Position numbers and translations under genes: made by a program
Notes under the pieces: generated by a model
What the model saw: only the letters and a program-made list of their open reading frames with translations
Told to the model about the DNA's origin: nothing
Database searches by the model: none
Source: JANMDU01 sp043777675
Lineage (GTDB): Bacteria > Pseudomonadota > Gammaproteobacteria > Burkholderiales > Burkholderiaceae_C
Direction of reading: 5' to 3'
Assembly (NCBI GenBank): GCA_043777675.1
Contig: JAYWHR010000039.1
Location: forward strand, 61,895 to 125,894
DNA length: 64,000 bases
In this document: positions 31,574 to 40,110 of the stretch, piece by piece
Layout: every line of letters begins with the position of its first letter
Position numbering within the stretch: position 1 is the first letter of the stretch

Positions 31574-33454
31574 CTACCTCTGGGAAAACTGTTGAGCCGC
31601 TAACGCCTTGTACTCTTCGTGCTTTGATGGATCTTTTGCCAATTCAGTTAAACGATCCTGAATAGCCTTTCTGCGCAGCTCTTTCATGATGCTGACCAAC
31701 TCTTTCGGATCGTTTTCGATATCTTCTGGCACAGCTTGCACCAATTTACGCAATAACGCCTCTTGCGGGCTGCCTTGCAAACCAATAGCCAGCGCTGCCC
31801 AAGACTGCGGGCCATGCTCTTGGCACTGCGCATCAAGCCAAGCAAACGCTGCACCATGCGGCGCGGGGAGCTCGCACAGCATGTGGTGATCATTGCTGGA
31901 GAGCTGATCCCATGCGCGGGCATCCAGCAAAATGAGTTGGAGTAAACGGTCTGCTCGGCTGGGTGGGGCGTGACGGCCAATCACACTGCCAGCAATACGG
32001 CTGCTGGCTTGATCGATATAGTTTTTTCTGCTGAAATTTTTTGCTGAAAAGCTCCCTTCGCCGGCGTATTCATTGCGTGAACCGCTACTTTTTTGATAGC
32101 GCTCACTCGTATTCGATTTTGCATAGGTCGGCGCAGGTGCAGGCTTCCACAGGTCTGCCAACTCGCGCTCATCAATACCGACCAGCGCCGCTAGCTCGCG
32201 CAGCAATTGCTTTTTCAATGCGCCATCAGGCAGCGCCGTCCACATCGGTTTGGCATTCGCCGCCAAATGCGCCCTGCCCTCAGCGGTGTCTACTTCCAGC
32301 CCCTCGCGCGACGCATCAATCAAGGCCACAGACAGCGGCTTGGCGCTGCCTACGAATCGCAGGAAGGCCTCGGTGCCATGCTCGCGAATATAGCTGTCAG
32401 GATCGTGCTCTTTAGGCAGCGTGAGGAATTTCACTGTGCGTGTGTCGGTGGCAAAAGGAATGGCCACATTCAATGCTTTGATGGATGCCCTTTGGCCAGC
32501 GCCATCGCCATCAAAACTAAACACCACGCTATCTGTAAACCTGAAAAGCTTTTGCACATGATCGGTCGTGCACGCTGTGCCTAGCGTAGCCACTGCATTG
32601 GGAAAGCCCAGCTGCGCCAGCGCCACCACATCCATATAACCTTCGGTAACCAGCACGTAGCCGGCTTTTTGCAAACTCTCACGCGCTTCAAACAAGCCAT
32701 ACAGCTCGCGGCCTTTGCTGAATACCGGCGTTTCTGGTGAATTCAAATATTTTGGCTCACCTTTGTCTAATACGCGGCCACCAAAGCCAATCGTCTCTCC
32801 CTTCACATTGCGAATGGGAAACATCACGCGGTCTCGGAAGCGGTCGTATTTTTTTTTCTCAGATTGCGGATCAGCATCGTTTTCTAAGCGCTCAATCACC
32901 ATTCCGCTTTCCACCAGCAGCGGATCGTCGTAATCGGGAAACACACCGGCAAGAAACCGATACCCCTCGGGCGCATAGCCCAAGCCGTATTTCAAAGCGA
33001 TCTCGCCCGAGAGACCGCGCCCTTTGAAATAATTTACGCCGCGCTCAGAAGCCTTGAGCTGCTTGCGATAGCCGTCCGAAGCCTTTTCAAGCAGCTCAGT
33101 GATCGTGGCTTGGCGCGTGCGCATATGTGCATCGCGCGCTCTATCCTGCGGGCTACGCTCATCTTCTGGCACAGGCATACCCATACTTTGCGCCAAATCT
33201 TTCACCGCCTCCATGAAGCTCATGCCCTGGAACTCCATCATGAAGCTCAGTACATTGCCATTTTTGCCGCAGCCAAAGCAGTGATAAAACTGCTTGGTGG
33301 GGCTCACAGAAAATGAAGGAGATTTCTCGCCATGGAAGGGGCACAGCCCCATAAAATTCGCGCCACCTTTTTTGAGTTGCACATGCCTGCCTACCACGTC
33401 AACCACATCTGCGCGGGCGACGAGTTCTTGGATAAAGCTAGTGGGGATGGCCAT
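31574..33454 (-). CDS. dnaG: DNA primase DnaG
   Basis: Makes RNA primers for replication; 626 aa. The N-terminal zinc-binding domain has CPFHGEKSPSFSVSPTKQFY followed by HCFGCGKNGN. The TOPRIM catalytic core has VLVTEGYMDVVAL and FSFDGDGAGQRA. The C-terminal helicase-binding domain (~480-626) ends in EEYKALAAQQFSQR. The segment RYQKSSGSRNEYAGEGSF (~450-470), between core and C-terminal domain, is encoded by a dispersed repeat; this is a flexible linker in the family, so function should be kept. Confidence 0.96.
   Translation of the reverse strand: MAIPTSFIQELVARADVVDVVGRHVQLKKGGANFMGLCPFHGEKSPSFSVSPTKQFYHCFGCGKNGNVLSFMMEFQGMSFMEAVKDLAQSMGMPVPEDERSPQDRARDAHMRTRQATITELLEKASDGYRKQLKASERGVNYFKGRGLSGEIALKYGLGYAPEGYRFLAGVFPDYDDPLLVESGMVIERLENDADPQSEKKKYDRFRDRVMFPIRNVKGETIGFGGRVLDKGEPKYLNSPETPVFSKGRELYGLFEARESLQKAGYVLVTEGYMDVVALAQLGFPNAVATLGTACTTDHVQKLFRFTDSVVFSFDGDGAGQRASIKALNVAIPFATDTRTVKFLTLPKEHDPDSYIREHGTEAFLRFVGSAKPLSVALIDASREGLEVDTAEGRAHLAANAKPMWTALPDGALKKQLLRELAALVGIDERELADLWKPAPAPTYAKSNTSERYQKSSGSRNEYAGEGSFSAKNFSRKNYIDQASSRIAGSVIGRHAPPSRADRLLQLILLDARAWDQLSSNDHHMLCELPAPHGAAFAWLDAQCQEHGPQSWAALAIGLQGSPQEALLRKLVQAVPEDIENDPKELVSIMKELRRKAIQDRLTELAKDPSKHEEYKALAAQQFSQR
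32055..32103 (-). repeat. Dispersed GCCGGC-core repeat inside dnaG
   Basis: Plus strand: CTTCGCCGGCGTATTCATTG, CGTGAACCGCTACTTTTTTG, ATAGC. More diverged than other copies; translated in the sense direction in the dnaG linker. Confidence 0.65.
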
Positions 33455-33473
33455 GGTGCAATGTTATGAATAC

Positions 33474-33530
33474 TATGAATTCAATAGCACTCTGCGCATG
33501 TTAGATGCCGGCAATGGGTCTTTTTCTTCT
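33474..33530 (+). repeat. Dispersed GCCGGC-core repeat between mltD and dnaG
   Basis: CTATGAATTCAATAGCACTC, TGCGCATGTTAGATGCCGGC, AATGGGTCTTTTTCTTCTT. Near-consensus intergenic copy. Confidence 0.88.
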
Positions 33531-33548
33531 TAAAAACACAAAGAAAAA

Positions 33549-35120
33549 TCATTTGCGGCGTTTAACCGGTGCTGATTTTTTGCTACCGCGCTGATTCTTG
33601 GCCACTGCTTTGCTTCCCTTGCCTTTCACCGTCGCTTTTGACTTGGCCTTCGCCGGCAAATACATCACTACGCCTTGATTGGCCTTGAAAGCTGCGCCCG
33701 CACTCACCTTATTCCACTGCGCCACTTGAGCGCCGCTGACGCGATAGCGGCTAGCGATACTGGCCACGGTATCGCCTTTGCGAGCCTTCACAGAAGTTTT
33801 GCGCAGCACAATCTCAGGCGCCAGAGATATCTGCGCGTTGTCTGCCACCTGAGCAGACACATCTTGGCTTCGCTCGGAGGAGCCGCGTGGCACCAGAAGC
33901 GTGGAGCCCGCTTTGATCAGCATGCGCGGAGGAATGTTATTCACGCTGCGAAACTGCTCCTCATTCATGCCAAACCGCTTAGCAGCTTCGCCAGCTTTCA
34001 TGGTGGCAGGCACTTTCCATGCTGTCCAGCTCGCGCTTTGACCACGATGGCTTTGCAGATTGCGCATAAACACATCAGCGTTGTCCCACGGCAGCAAGAT
34101 TTGCGGCGTGCCCGAGGCGAGCATCACGGGTTTGTTGGCCGATGGATTGAGTGCACGGAAATCTTCCACTTTCATCTCAGCCAAGCGCGCAGCGACCTGT
34201 ACATCCATATCGCGGGAGAGATTCACACTTTGGAAATACGGGTGATTCGCAATATTGGGAAGTTGCGCGTTAAAGCGGGCGGGATCGGCCACAATATTTT
34301 TCATAGCTTGCAGCTTAGGTACGTAATAGCGCGTCTCATTGGGCATATTCAGATCGGAATAGCTAGTACCCAAGCCACTGGCTTGATTCTTCTTGATCGC
34401 ACGGCCCACAGAGCCTTCGCCCCAGTTGTAGGCCGCGAGAGCCAAATGCCAATCGCCAAACATCCCATGCAGCTTTTGCAAGTAGTCGAGTGCGGCTCGG
34501 GTGGATTGCAATACATCGCGGCGGTCATCCCTGAAGGCGTTTTGCTTGAGATCAAAAAACTTTCCTGTGCTTGGAATGAATTGCCACATGCCTGCGGCTT
34601 TGGCGCTGGATACCGCTTGTGGATTAAAAGCCGACTCAATGAATGGCAGCAAGGCCAGCTCGGTGGGCATTTTGCGGCGCTCTAATTCCTCGACGATGTG
34701 GTACATGTATTTGGTGGAGCGCTTCGTCATGCGGGCGATGTATTGCGGCTTGCTGCCGTAAAACTGCTCTTGCGAGACCACGTACTGATCGCTCAAATCG
34801 TTCATGCGAAATCCGGAGCGGATGCGCGCCCACAAGTCTGCATGCGCTTGTGGCTGCGCGAACACGGCTGTAGCGGTGATTGGTGTGGAATTGTCAATCA
34901 GCACTGCCGGCTCTTGCAGCTGTGCACTCGGCGCCGCAATGGCGCTTGGCGCAACTTGCCCTCGATCCGCCTCTTTAGGCACACTGCTCACGTCCACCGG
35001 CTTGGCGTCATAGACCGGAGCGGGCGCGCCAGCGGGCGTTTGCGCCCACACTGGGGCAAATGAGAGTGCGTAGGCAATAAATGCGGTTTGACAGGCAAGG
35101 CGTGGCAAAGATAATTTCAT
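33549..35120 (-). CDS. mltD: Membrane-bound lytic transglycosylase MltD
   Basis: Periplasmic enzyme that cleaves peptidoglycan glycan strands, 523 aa. Signal peptide ~1-27 (SLPRLACQTAFIAYALSFAP, VWAQ). The SLT catalytic domain holds ELALLPFIESAFNPQAVSSA (catalytic Glu) and KAAGMWQFIPSTGKFFDL, then AAYNWGEGSVGRAI. Two LysM domains follow (PATMKAGEAAKRFGMNEEQF, SVKARKGDTVASIASRYRVS). The C-terminal Lys-rich tail is basic. The start at 35120 overlaps the gloB stop (ATGA), so translation is coupled. Confidence 0.94.
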   Translation of the reverse strand: MKLSLPRLACQTAFIAYALSFAPVWAQTPAGAPAPVYDAKPVDVSSVPKEADRGQVAPSAIAAPSAQLQEPAVLIDNSTPITATAVFAQPQAHADLWARIRSGFRMNDLSDQYVVSQEQFYGSKPQYIARMTKRSTKYMYHIVEELERRKMPTELALLPFIESAFNPQAVSSAKAAGMWQFIPSTGKFFDLKQNAFRDDRRDVLQSTRAALDYLQKLHGMFGDWHLALAAYNWGEGSVGRAIKKNQASGLGTSYSDLNMPNETRYYVPKLQAMKNIVADPARFNAQLPNIANHPYFQSVNLSRDMDVQVAARLAEMKVEDFRALNPSANKPVMLASGTPQILLPWDNADVFMRNLQSHRGQSASWTAWKVPATMKAGEAAKRFGMNEEQFRSVNNIPPRMLIKAGSTLLVPRGSSERSQDVSAQVADNAQISLAPEIVLRKTSVKARKGDTVASIASRYRVSGAQVAQWNKVSAGAAFKANQGVVMYLPAKAKSKATVKGKGSKAVAKNQRGSKKSAPVKRRK

Positions 35121-35899
35121 TTGAACTGGTTTTTCCATTCGCGCAAAGCCGCAAAGCAAGTTGCTTCATCGACAGGCGCTAAGCTAATTTGGGGATTAAA
35201 TTGAGACACCGCGTGCTTGACAGAAGGCATGCGGCTGCGTAAAAAAGGGTTGATCTGAAGCTCCAGCGCGATGGAGCTAGGGAGCGTAAATTGGTGATTC
35301 GCACGTAAACTGATGCATTGCTGTTCGTATTGCGCCAAAGCTGCATTATCAGGCTCAACGACGCGGGCAAAGCGTAGATTGGAAAGCGTGTATTCATGCG
35401 TGCAGCAAACCGGCGTGTTGCCCGGCAGTGCTGCAAGACTATCCAGCGAGGCCAGCATCTGCGCTGGTGTGCCTTCAAAGAGCCGCCCGCAGCCACCAGA
35501 AAATAGTGTGTCGCCGCAAAAGAGCAACGGCTTGCCATCAAACTCTTCGCAGTAATAAGCAATATGCCCTGCCGTGTGGCCGGGTACATCCATCACCTTG
35601 AAAGTGTGACCAAGCGCTTGGACCTGCTCACCGCCCGAGACGCGCTGAAGCGGCTCGGGCATCCTCTCAAGGGCCGCGCCGATCACATGGCAGCCCGTCG
35701 CGGCTCGCAACTCGTCCACACCGCCCGTATGGTCGGCGTGATGATGCGTCAGTAGAATGCGCTCAAGTTGGAGAGAATGTTCTTGCAGAGCAGCCAATAC
35801 CACCTGCGCATCACCCGGATCCACCACCACGGCTTGCGCCCCATCATGGATCATCCAGATGTAGTTGTCGGTGAATGCAGGCAAGGCTATTAAATTCAT
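35117..35899 (-). CDS. gloB: Hydroxyacylglutathione hydrolase (glyoxalase II)
   Basis: Zinc-dependent metallo-beta-lactamase-fold hydrolase releasing D-lactate from S-lactoylglutathione, 260 aa. Motifs: THHHADHTGG at ~53-62, DVPGHTAGHIAYYCE, LLFCGDTLFSGGCGRLFEG and CCTHEYTLSNLRFA. Start MNLIALPAFTDNYIW at 35899 is typical of the family; a longer frame upstream is not. The start codon overlaps that of the divergent methyltransferase gene in one CATG tetranucleotide. Confidence 0.96.
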   Translation of the reverse strand: MNLIALPAFTDNYIWMIHDGAQAVVVDPGDAQVVLAALQEHSLQLERILLTHHHADHTGGVDELRAATGCHVIGAALERMPEPLQRVSGGEQVQALGHTFKVMDVPGHTAGHIAYYCEEFDGKPLLFCGDTLFSGGCGRLFEGTPAQMLASLDSLAALPGNTPVCCTHEYTLSNLRFARVVEPDNAALAQYEQQCISLRANHQFTLPSSIALELQINPFLRSRMPSVKHAVSQFNPQISLAPVDEATCFAALREWKNQFK

Positions 35900-36677
35900 G
35901 AGTACACCTATTATAAATTTGCAAAGCTGGCTAGAAACTGCCCCGGGCCAAGCCCTCATGCGCTGGGAGCAGGCTCAGCTTGATGCTGCCGTGGCCGATG
36001 TTTTTGGCTATCATGCACTGCAATTGGGCATGCCACAAATGAAAGCTCTGCAGGCCAATCGTATGCCGCATCAATGGCAGGCAGATCGCGATTTTGCGTC
36101 TGCCGTGCAATTTCATTGCGACTTTGAAGCCCTGCCCTTCCGTGAGGCGTCTCTTGATCTTGTGGTGATGCCGCACGCTTTAGAGCATAGCCTTGATCCC
36201 CATGCTAGCCTGCGCGAGGCCGCACGCGTGCTCGTGCCCGATGGCCGCGTCGTGATTTGCGGCTTTAATCCCACCAGCCTCTGGGGCTGGAAGCAGGAGC
36301 GCGAGCGCTTTTATGAGCGCTTCGGTATGGGGCAGCTTTATTTGCCCGATTCGGGCGAATTCTTGGGCTACTGGCGACTGCGCGATTGGCTCAAGCTGCT
36401 GGGCTTTGAAGTGGAATCCAGCAATTTCGGCCTCTGGCAGCCCGCCGTGCGCACGCAGTCTTGGCTCTCGCGTACCGAATGGATGAACGCCTTAGGCTCG
36501 CGCTACTGGCCGATTCTGGGTGCAGCGTATTGCGTGGTGGCGATCAAGCGCGTACAAGGCATGCGGCTGATCAGCCCCAGTTGGAAGAAGGTCCCTCAGC
36601 GAGCGGGAGCACCGGTGTCTGTAGCGCCGCGATCGGCCAGCCCCAGCGTGCAGTCATCTCACATCAGCAAGCCTTAA
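35898..36677 (+). CDS. SAM-dependent methyltransferase (class I)
   Basis: 259 aa. The family-typical part is FDFEALPFREASLDLVVMPH, ALEHSLDPHASLREAARVLV and PDGRVVICGFNPTSLWGWKQ; the usual glycine-rich SAM motif I is replaced by VADVFGYHALQLGMPQM, as in proteobacterial homologues found next to gloB. Substrate unknown. The ATG at 35898 shares CATG with the gloB start on the other strand, so each gene's promoter must lie inside the other's coding region. It overlaps ybaK by four bases at its 3' end. Confidence 0.88.
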   Translation: MSTPIINLQSWLETAPGQALMRWEQAQLDAAVADVFGYHALQLGMPQMKALQANRMPHQWQADRDFASAVQFHCDFEALPFREASLDLVVMPHALEHSLDPHASLREAARVLVPDGRVVICGFNPTSLWGWKQERERFYERFGMGQLYLPDSGEFLGYWRLRDWLKLLGFEVESSNFGLWQPAVRTQSWLSRTEWMNALGSRYWPILGAAYCVVAIKRVQGMRLISPSWKKVPQRAGAPVSVAPRSASPSVQSSHISKP

Positions 36678-37165
36678 TCTTCAAGAGCGCAGTTCACGGG
36701 CTGGGCATTTAAAAGCTTCAAGCACACCTGCGGAGCAATATTGATCAGATAACCCCGCCGCCCACCATTAACAAAAATGCGTGGCAATTCAAGCATCGTC
36801 TGCTCGATATAGACCGGCATCTCGCGCTTCAATCCAAAGGGTGATGTGCCACCCACCAAGTAGCCCGAATGCCGGTTGGCCACCTCTGGCTTGCACGGCT
36901 CCACCGATTTACAGCCAATTTGGCGCGCCAGATTCTTCGTGCTTACTTTGCGATTGCCATGCATCAACACAACCAATGGCTTGGCCGCATCATCCTGCAT
37001 GATGAGCGTTTTGATCACAATCCAAGGATCTTGCCCCAGAACTTCCGCGCTGTGATTCGCCCCGCCGTGTTGTAAATATTCGTAGGGATGCTCGGTGAAA
37101 TCAATGCCGTTGGCCTTGAGCAGCGCAGTGGCGGGCGTCTCAGAAATATGCTGCTTTTTCGACAT
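36674..37165 (-). CDS. ybaK: Cys-tRNA(Pro)/Cys-tRNA(Cys) deacylase YbaK
   Basis: 163 aa editing-domain protein that removes mischarged cysteine from tRNA(Pro). Typical sequence: MSKKQHISETPATALLKANG, VVLMHGNRKVSTKNLARQIG, GYLVGGTSPFGLK and VNGGRRGYLINIAP. Convergent, 4-base overlap with the methyltransferase gene. Confidence 0.95.
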   Translation of the reverse strand: MSKKQHISETPATALLKANGIDFTEHPYEYLQHGGANHSAEVLGQDPWIVIKTLIMQDDAAKPLVVLMHGNRKVSTKNLARQIGCKSVEPCKPEVANRHSGYLVGGTSPFGLKREMPVYIEQTMLELPRIFVNGGRRGYLINIAPQVCLKLLNAQPVNCALED

Positions 37166-37179
37166 GCTTTAAAAAAACA

Positions 37180-39513
37180 TCAAGGCAGCGCTAAACGAAT
37201 CGGCTCGCCCACGCGCTGCTTGGCCACATCTTCCGCATGAAAAGGCAGGCTGATCCATTGCTTGGCAGCATACATTTTGAGCTGGTCGGTTTGATGCGGT
37301 GAATCTTTGTGCGGACTTTGGCCATACGTCAAAATGGCTTGCGCTACCGGGCCGCGGTGGTCAAACGTCACGGTTTGCAAATAGCTACTACCGTAATCAA
37401 TCCGAAGGCCGCGCGATGTGATGCCCGGTGCAGTACGATCTCCTACGTTGTTGAGCACGCCTTCGATTTCATCGCCGCCATGAAAGAAAATCGGCTCATC
37501 GGTCAACACAAAGCGCTGCACTTGCGACAAGCTCGCATCATGCGCAAAGCCTGCTGCGCGAATTTTCTTCACAGCGCCCCCCAATGCATCCCACACTTTG
37601 GTGGCAACTTCTGCATTCGCCATATTGAGGCCAGCAGGTGTGGCCACAGGCGATGCTTTGTTAAACGGGATGCGATAAACGCCGGGGATTGTAGACGCCG
37701 CGCGCCAGAATTCGCGGAACAAAGGCGCACCTTTCGCGCCGAGCTCACTGGTGCGATTCCAAGCAGCGAAGGTTGCACAGGCATCCTTGGCTTCTTGGCT
37801 GGGCGCTTGGCTGCAAGCTGCCAGCAAATCAGGCAGCACCACGCGCGCCAGCAGGTTGCGGTTTTCAAACAACTGGCCTTGAATGGCTGGCATCGTGACT
37901 TTGCCGCGAGAGATCAGATCTTGTACTTCAATCAGGCCAGAGCGCGTACGCGGGCGGCGAAGGATATCGTCGCCCACCAAGGGGGAAATGCCGCCCCAGG
38001 TTTGCTCTGGGTGGGTGTAGAAAAAACTGTCGTTGCTGTTGTGCAGCCAATCATTGCGCACGGCCACGGGCAGGCGCTCAGGCGGTGTGAGCCCCGGCAC
38101 AGGGGACGAACTATCGCGCCGCCAATCGCACTCACTGCGCGAGCCATCGAGCACCACTAATCCTGCAATACCCATCAGCGCAGCAGCTGGCCGGCTGGGC
38201 GCGCAACGCGCCAGATCCGCGGCGTCCACATCAGGCACCACGCTCATATCTGCAAACATCGCGCTGCCATCGCGATCCGCTGCAATCGTGTTGACCCAAG
38301 CCATGCCCAGATTACGCATACTTGAGATCAGGTCTGCCACGTTTTTCGCTTGTGAGAATGCCAGCCAAGTTGATATCGCTCGCGTGTTGCCGGTGTTGGC
38401 GTCTTGCAGGGCGTAGGCGTTGCGCGCCGTCCAGTTCAGCCCCGCTCGAGGATTGACCACGATGGGGCCAAAGCGGCTGCTCCACACGGTCTGCTCTTTC
38501 GTGGTGGGCTGGCCATCAGCGCCTCGCGTAGCGATGCTGATCTTTTTCGCCGTCATCTTTTCGGTTTTGCCATCGATCAAGTAGCTGGTTGTGTCATTCG
38601 GGGCGAGGGCGAGTTCATGCAACGTAAAGCGCTTGCCGCTGGATACGGTGTGCGTCCAAGCCACGTCTTTGTTGAAACCGAGCTGCACCACGGGATACAT
38701 GCCAATGGCTACGCCCATTGCATCCATCTGCCCAGGAATCGTCACATGCATTTGCCAAAAACGATTGGGGCCAACCCATGGAAAATGGGGATTACCCAGC
38801 AGCATGCCGCGCCCGTTGGCCGTGGTGTCTTTACCGAAAGCCCACGCATTGGAGCCATAAGGGGCATCGAGTACGCCAGCTTCTCGCATCGCGGTTGCTG
38901 CCTCTAGTGCATCGAAAGTCACATAAGCGGTCGGCGTTGCAGCCGGCGGCCGCGCTGCCACCAAAGCATCGGCCAACGCAGCAACGCCTGCTTGCACCAT
39001 CGTGATCTCATTGGAGCGATAGTATTCAGCGAGCGTCATTGGCTTGATCCACGCTTGGCCTTTGCATGCCTCGGGCAGCTTAGCTAAGTTGTCAGCCAAA
39101 TAGCGGTTGTAGCCTGCCACATAGCCGCGTGCCATGGCCTGCACAGCAGGCTCTGCGCTGCGCCATGCTTGCGCCAGTTTCGCATCGTTCATATGCGCGG
39201 CGATGAAAAGATCAATCTGCTCATTGGGCAGGCCACGCAAGCCTAGCAAACCGGTGGCTGCCGGCCCGAATGTGGCTGAGCGCTGGCCGCGCGCCGTGAC
39301 CAAATGCTGCGCTGTTTGGCACACGTTGTCTTGCGCGTGCGCATAAGCCACGCCGTAAGCCAAGCTCTCGTGATCAGGCGCGGTGATGTGGGCTACGCCA
39401 AAAGCGGTACGCTCGATTTGCGCAGTACGACTGGCGGAAGAGCTGGTTGGCATTTGGCTGCAAGCGGCCAGACTACCTGCCAGTGCGGCAGCGGTCAATT
39501 GCTTCAAAGTCAT
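37180..39513 (-). CDS. Penicillin acylase-family lipoprotein (AHL acylase-like)
   Basis: 777-aa N-terminal nucleophile hydrolase precursor. The ATG at 39513 has GGAGA 7 bases before it. Residues ~1-18 are a lipoprotein signal with lipobox LAAC (LAGSLAACSQM). The alpha-chain segment (~20-205) contains AYGVAYAHAQDNVCQTAQHL; the autoprocessing Ser that becomes the beta-chain N-terminus is in APYGSNAWAFGKD (~residue 221). GNPHFPWVGPNRFWQMHVTI and NDSFFYTHPEQTWGG are further family blocks. The closest relatives by memory are PvdQ/QuiP-type acylases, which degrade long-chain homoserine lactones; the substrate here is not determined. A lipid anchor is less usual than a free periplasmic form. Confidence 0.88.
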   Translation of the reverse strand: MTLKQLTAAALAGSLAACSQMPTSSSASRTAQIERTAFGVAHITAPDHESLAYGVAYAHAQDNVCQTAQHLVTARGQRSATFGPAATGLLGLRGLPNEQIDLFIAAHMNDAKLAQAWRSAEPAVQAMARGYVAGYNRYLADNLAKLPEACKGQAWIKPMTLAEYYRSNEITMVQAGVAALADALVAARPPAATPTAYVTFDALEAATAMREAGVLDAPYGSNAWAFGKDTTANGRGMLLGNPHFPWVGPNRFWQMHVTIPGQMDAMGVAIGMYPVVQLGFNKDVAWTHTVSSGKRFTLHELALAPNDTTSYLIDGKTEKMTAKKISIATRGADGQPTTKEQTVWSSRFGPIVVNPRAGLNWTARNAYALQDANTGNTRAISTWLAFSQAKNVADLISSMRNLGMAWVNTIAADRDGSAMFADMSVVPDVDAADLARCAPSRPAAALMGIAGLVVLDGSRSECDWRRDSSSPVPGLTPPERLPVAVRNDWLHNSNDSFFYTHPEQTWGGISPLVGDDILRRPRTRSGLIEVQDLISRGKVTMPAIQGQLFENRNLLARVVLPDLLAACSQAPSQEAKDACATFAAWNRTSELGAKGAPLFREFWRAASTIPGVYRIPFNKASPVATPAGLNMANAEVATKVWDALGGAVKKIRAAGFAHDASLSQVQRFVLTDEPIFFHGGDEIEGVLNNVGDRTAPGITSRGLRIDYGSSYLQTVTFDHRGPVAQAILTYGQSPHKDSPHQTDQLKMYAAKQWISLPFHAEDVAKQRVGEPIRLALP

Positions 39514-39573
39514 GGTTGTCTCCATCGTTTTTATAGATTCACAAGTTTGCTCCTTGGCAAACTTCACCCGGGA

Positions 39574-40017
39574 TCACTCGTCTGCTTCAGGCCAATCGCG
39601 AATGTAAGCCTTGAGCATCTTGTTTTCAAAATTCTGCGCATCCACCACCGCTTTAGCCACGTCATAAAAGCTGATCACGCCCATGAGCATGCGGTTGTCG
39701 ATCACGGGCATGTAGCGGGCGTGGCGATCGAGCATCATGCGACGCACTTCATCCAGCTCGGTGGCTGGCGTGCAGATCAGCGGGCCGTCGTCCATCGCGC
39801 GATACACGGTGGATGTGCCGACGTTGCCGCCATTTTTGTTGACCGCCACAATCACTTCGCGAAAGGTGAGCATGCCCACGACGAGGCCGTGGCTCATGAC
39901 GACCAGCGAGCCGATATCTTTCTCAGCCATCAGGTTCATGGCGCTTTGCAGGCTATCTTCCGGCGTGGTGGTGTAAAGCGTGCCGCCCTTCACGCGCAAA
40001 ATATCACTGACTTTCAT
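39574..40017 (-). CDS. CBS-domain protein
   Basis: 147 aa with two CBS motifs: VKGGTLYTTTPEDSLQSAMN, LMAEKDIGSLVVMSHGLVVG, MLTFREVIVAV and RRMMLDRHARYMPVIDNRML, MGVISFYDVAKAV. CBS pairs bind adenine nucleotides and regulate partner proteins; no partner is visible. It is the stand-alone, single-domain type common in proteobacteria. GGAGAGCGAACC precedes the ATG. Confidence 0.9.
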   Translation of the reverse strand: MKVSDILRVKGGTLYTTTPEDSLQSAMNLMAEKDIGSLVVMSHGLVVGMLTFREVIVAVNKNGGNVGTSTVYRAMDDGPLICTPATELDEVRRMMLDRHARYMPVIDNRMLMGVISFYDVAKAVVDAQNFENKMLKAYIRDWPEADE

Positions 40018-40110
40018 GGTTCGCTCTCCTCGAAGTTATCGTAAATATAGCCCACAATGTTACCTAAGCCCAGCGGCTTTCTCGCGCTACCTTTTTCACA
40101 GGATAAACCT

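Noticed and set aside
33675..34685. 336-codon open frame antisense to mltD, and similar ones over prpE (44915-45808), clpB (9818-10561) and uvrD (2534-3163)
   Set aside because: Shadow frames of long GC-rich genes; the opposite strand has clear conserved motifs.
40018..40110. SAM riboswitch upstream of metY
   Set aside because: Only 93 bp shared with a divergent gene, and none of the conserved SAM-I or SAM-II features could be found.
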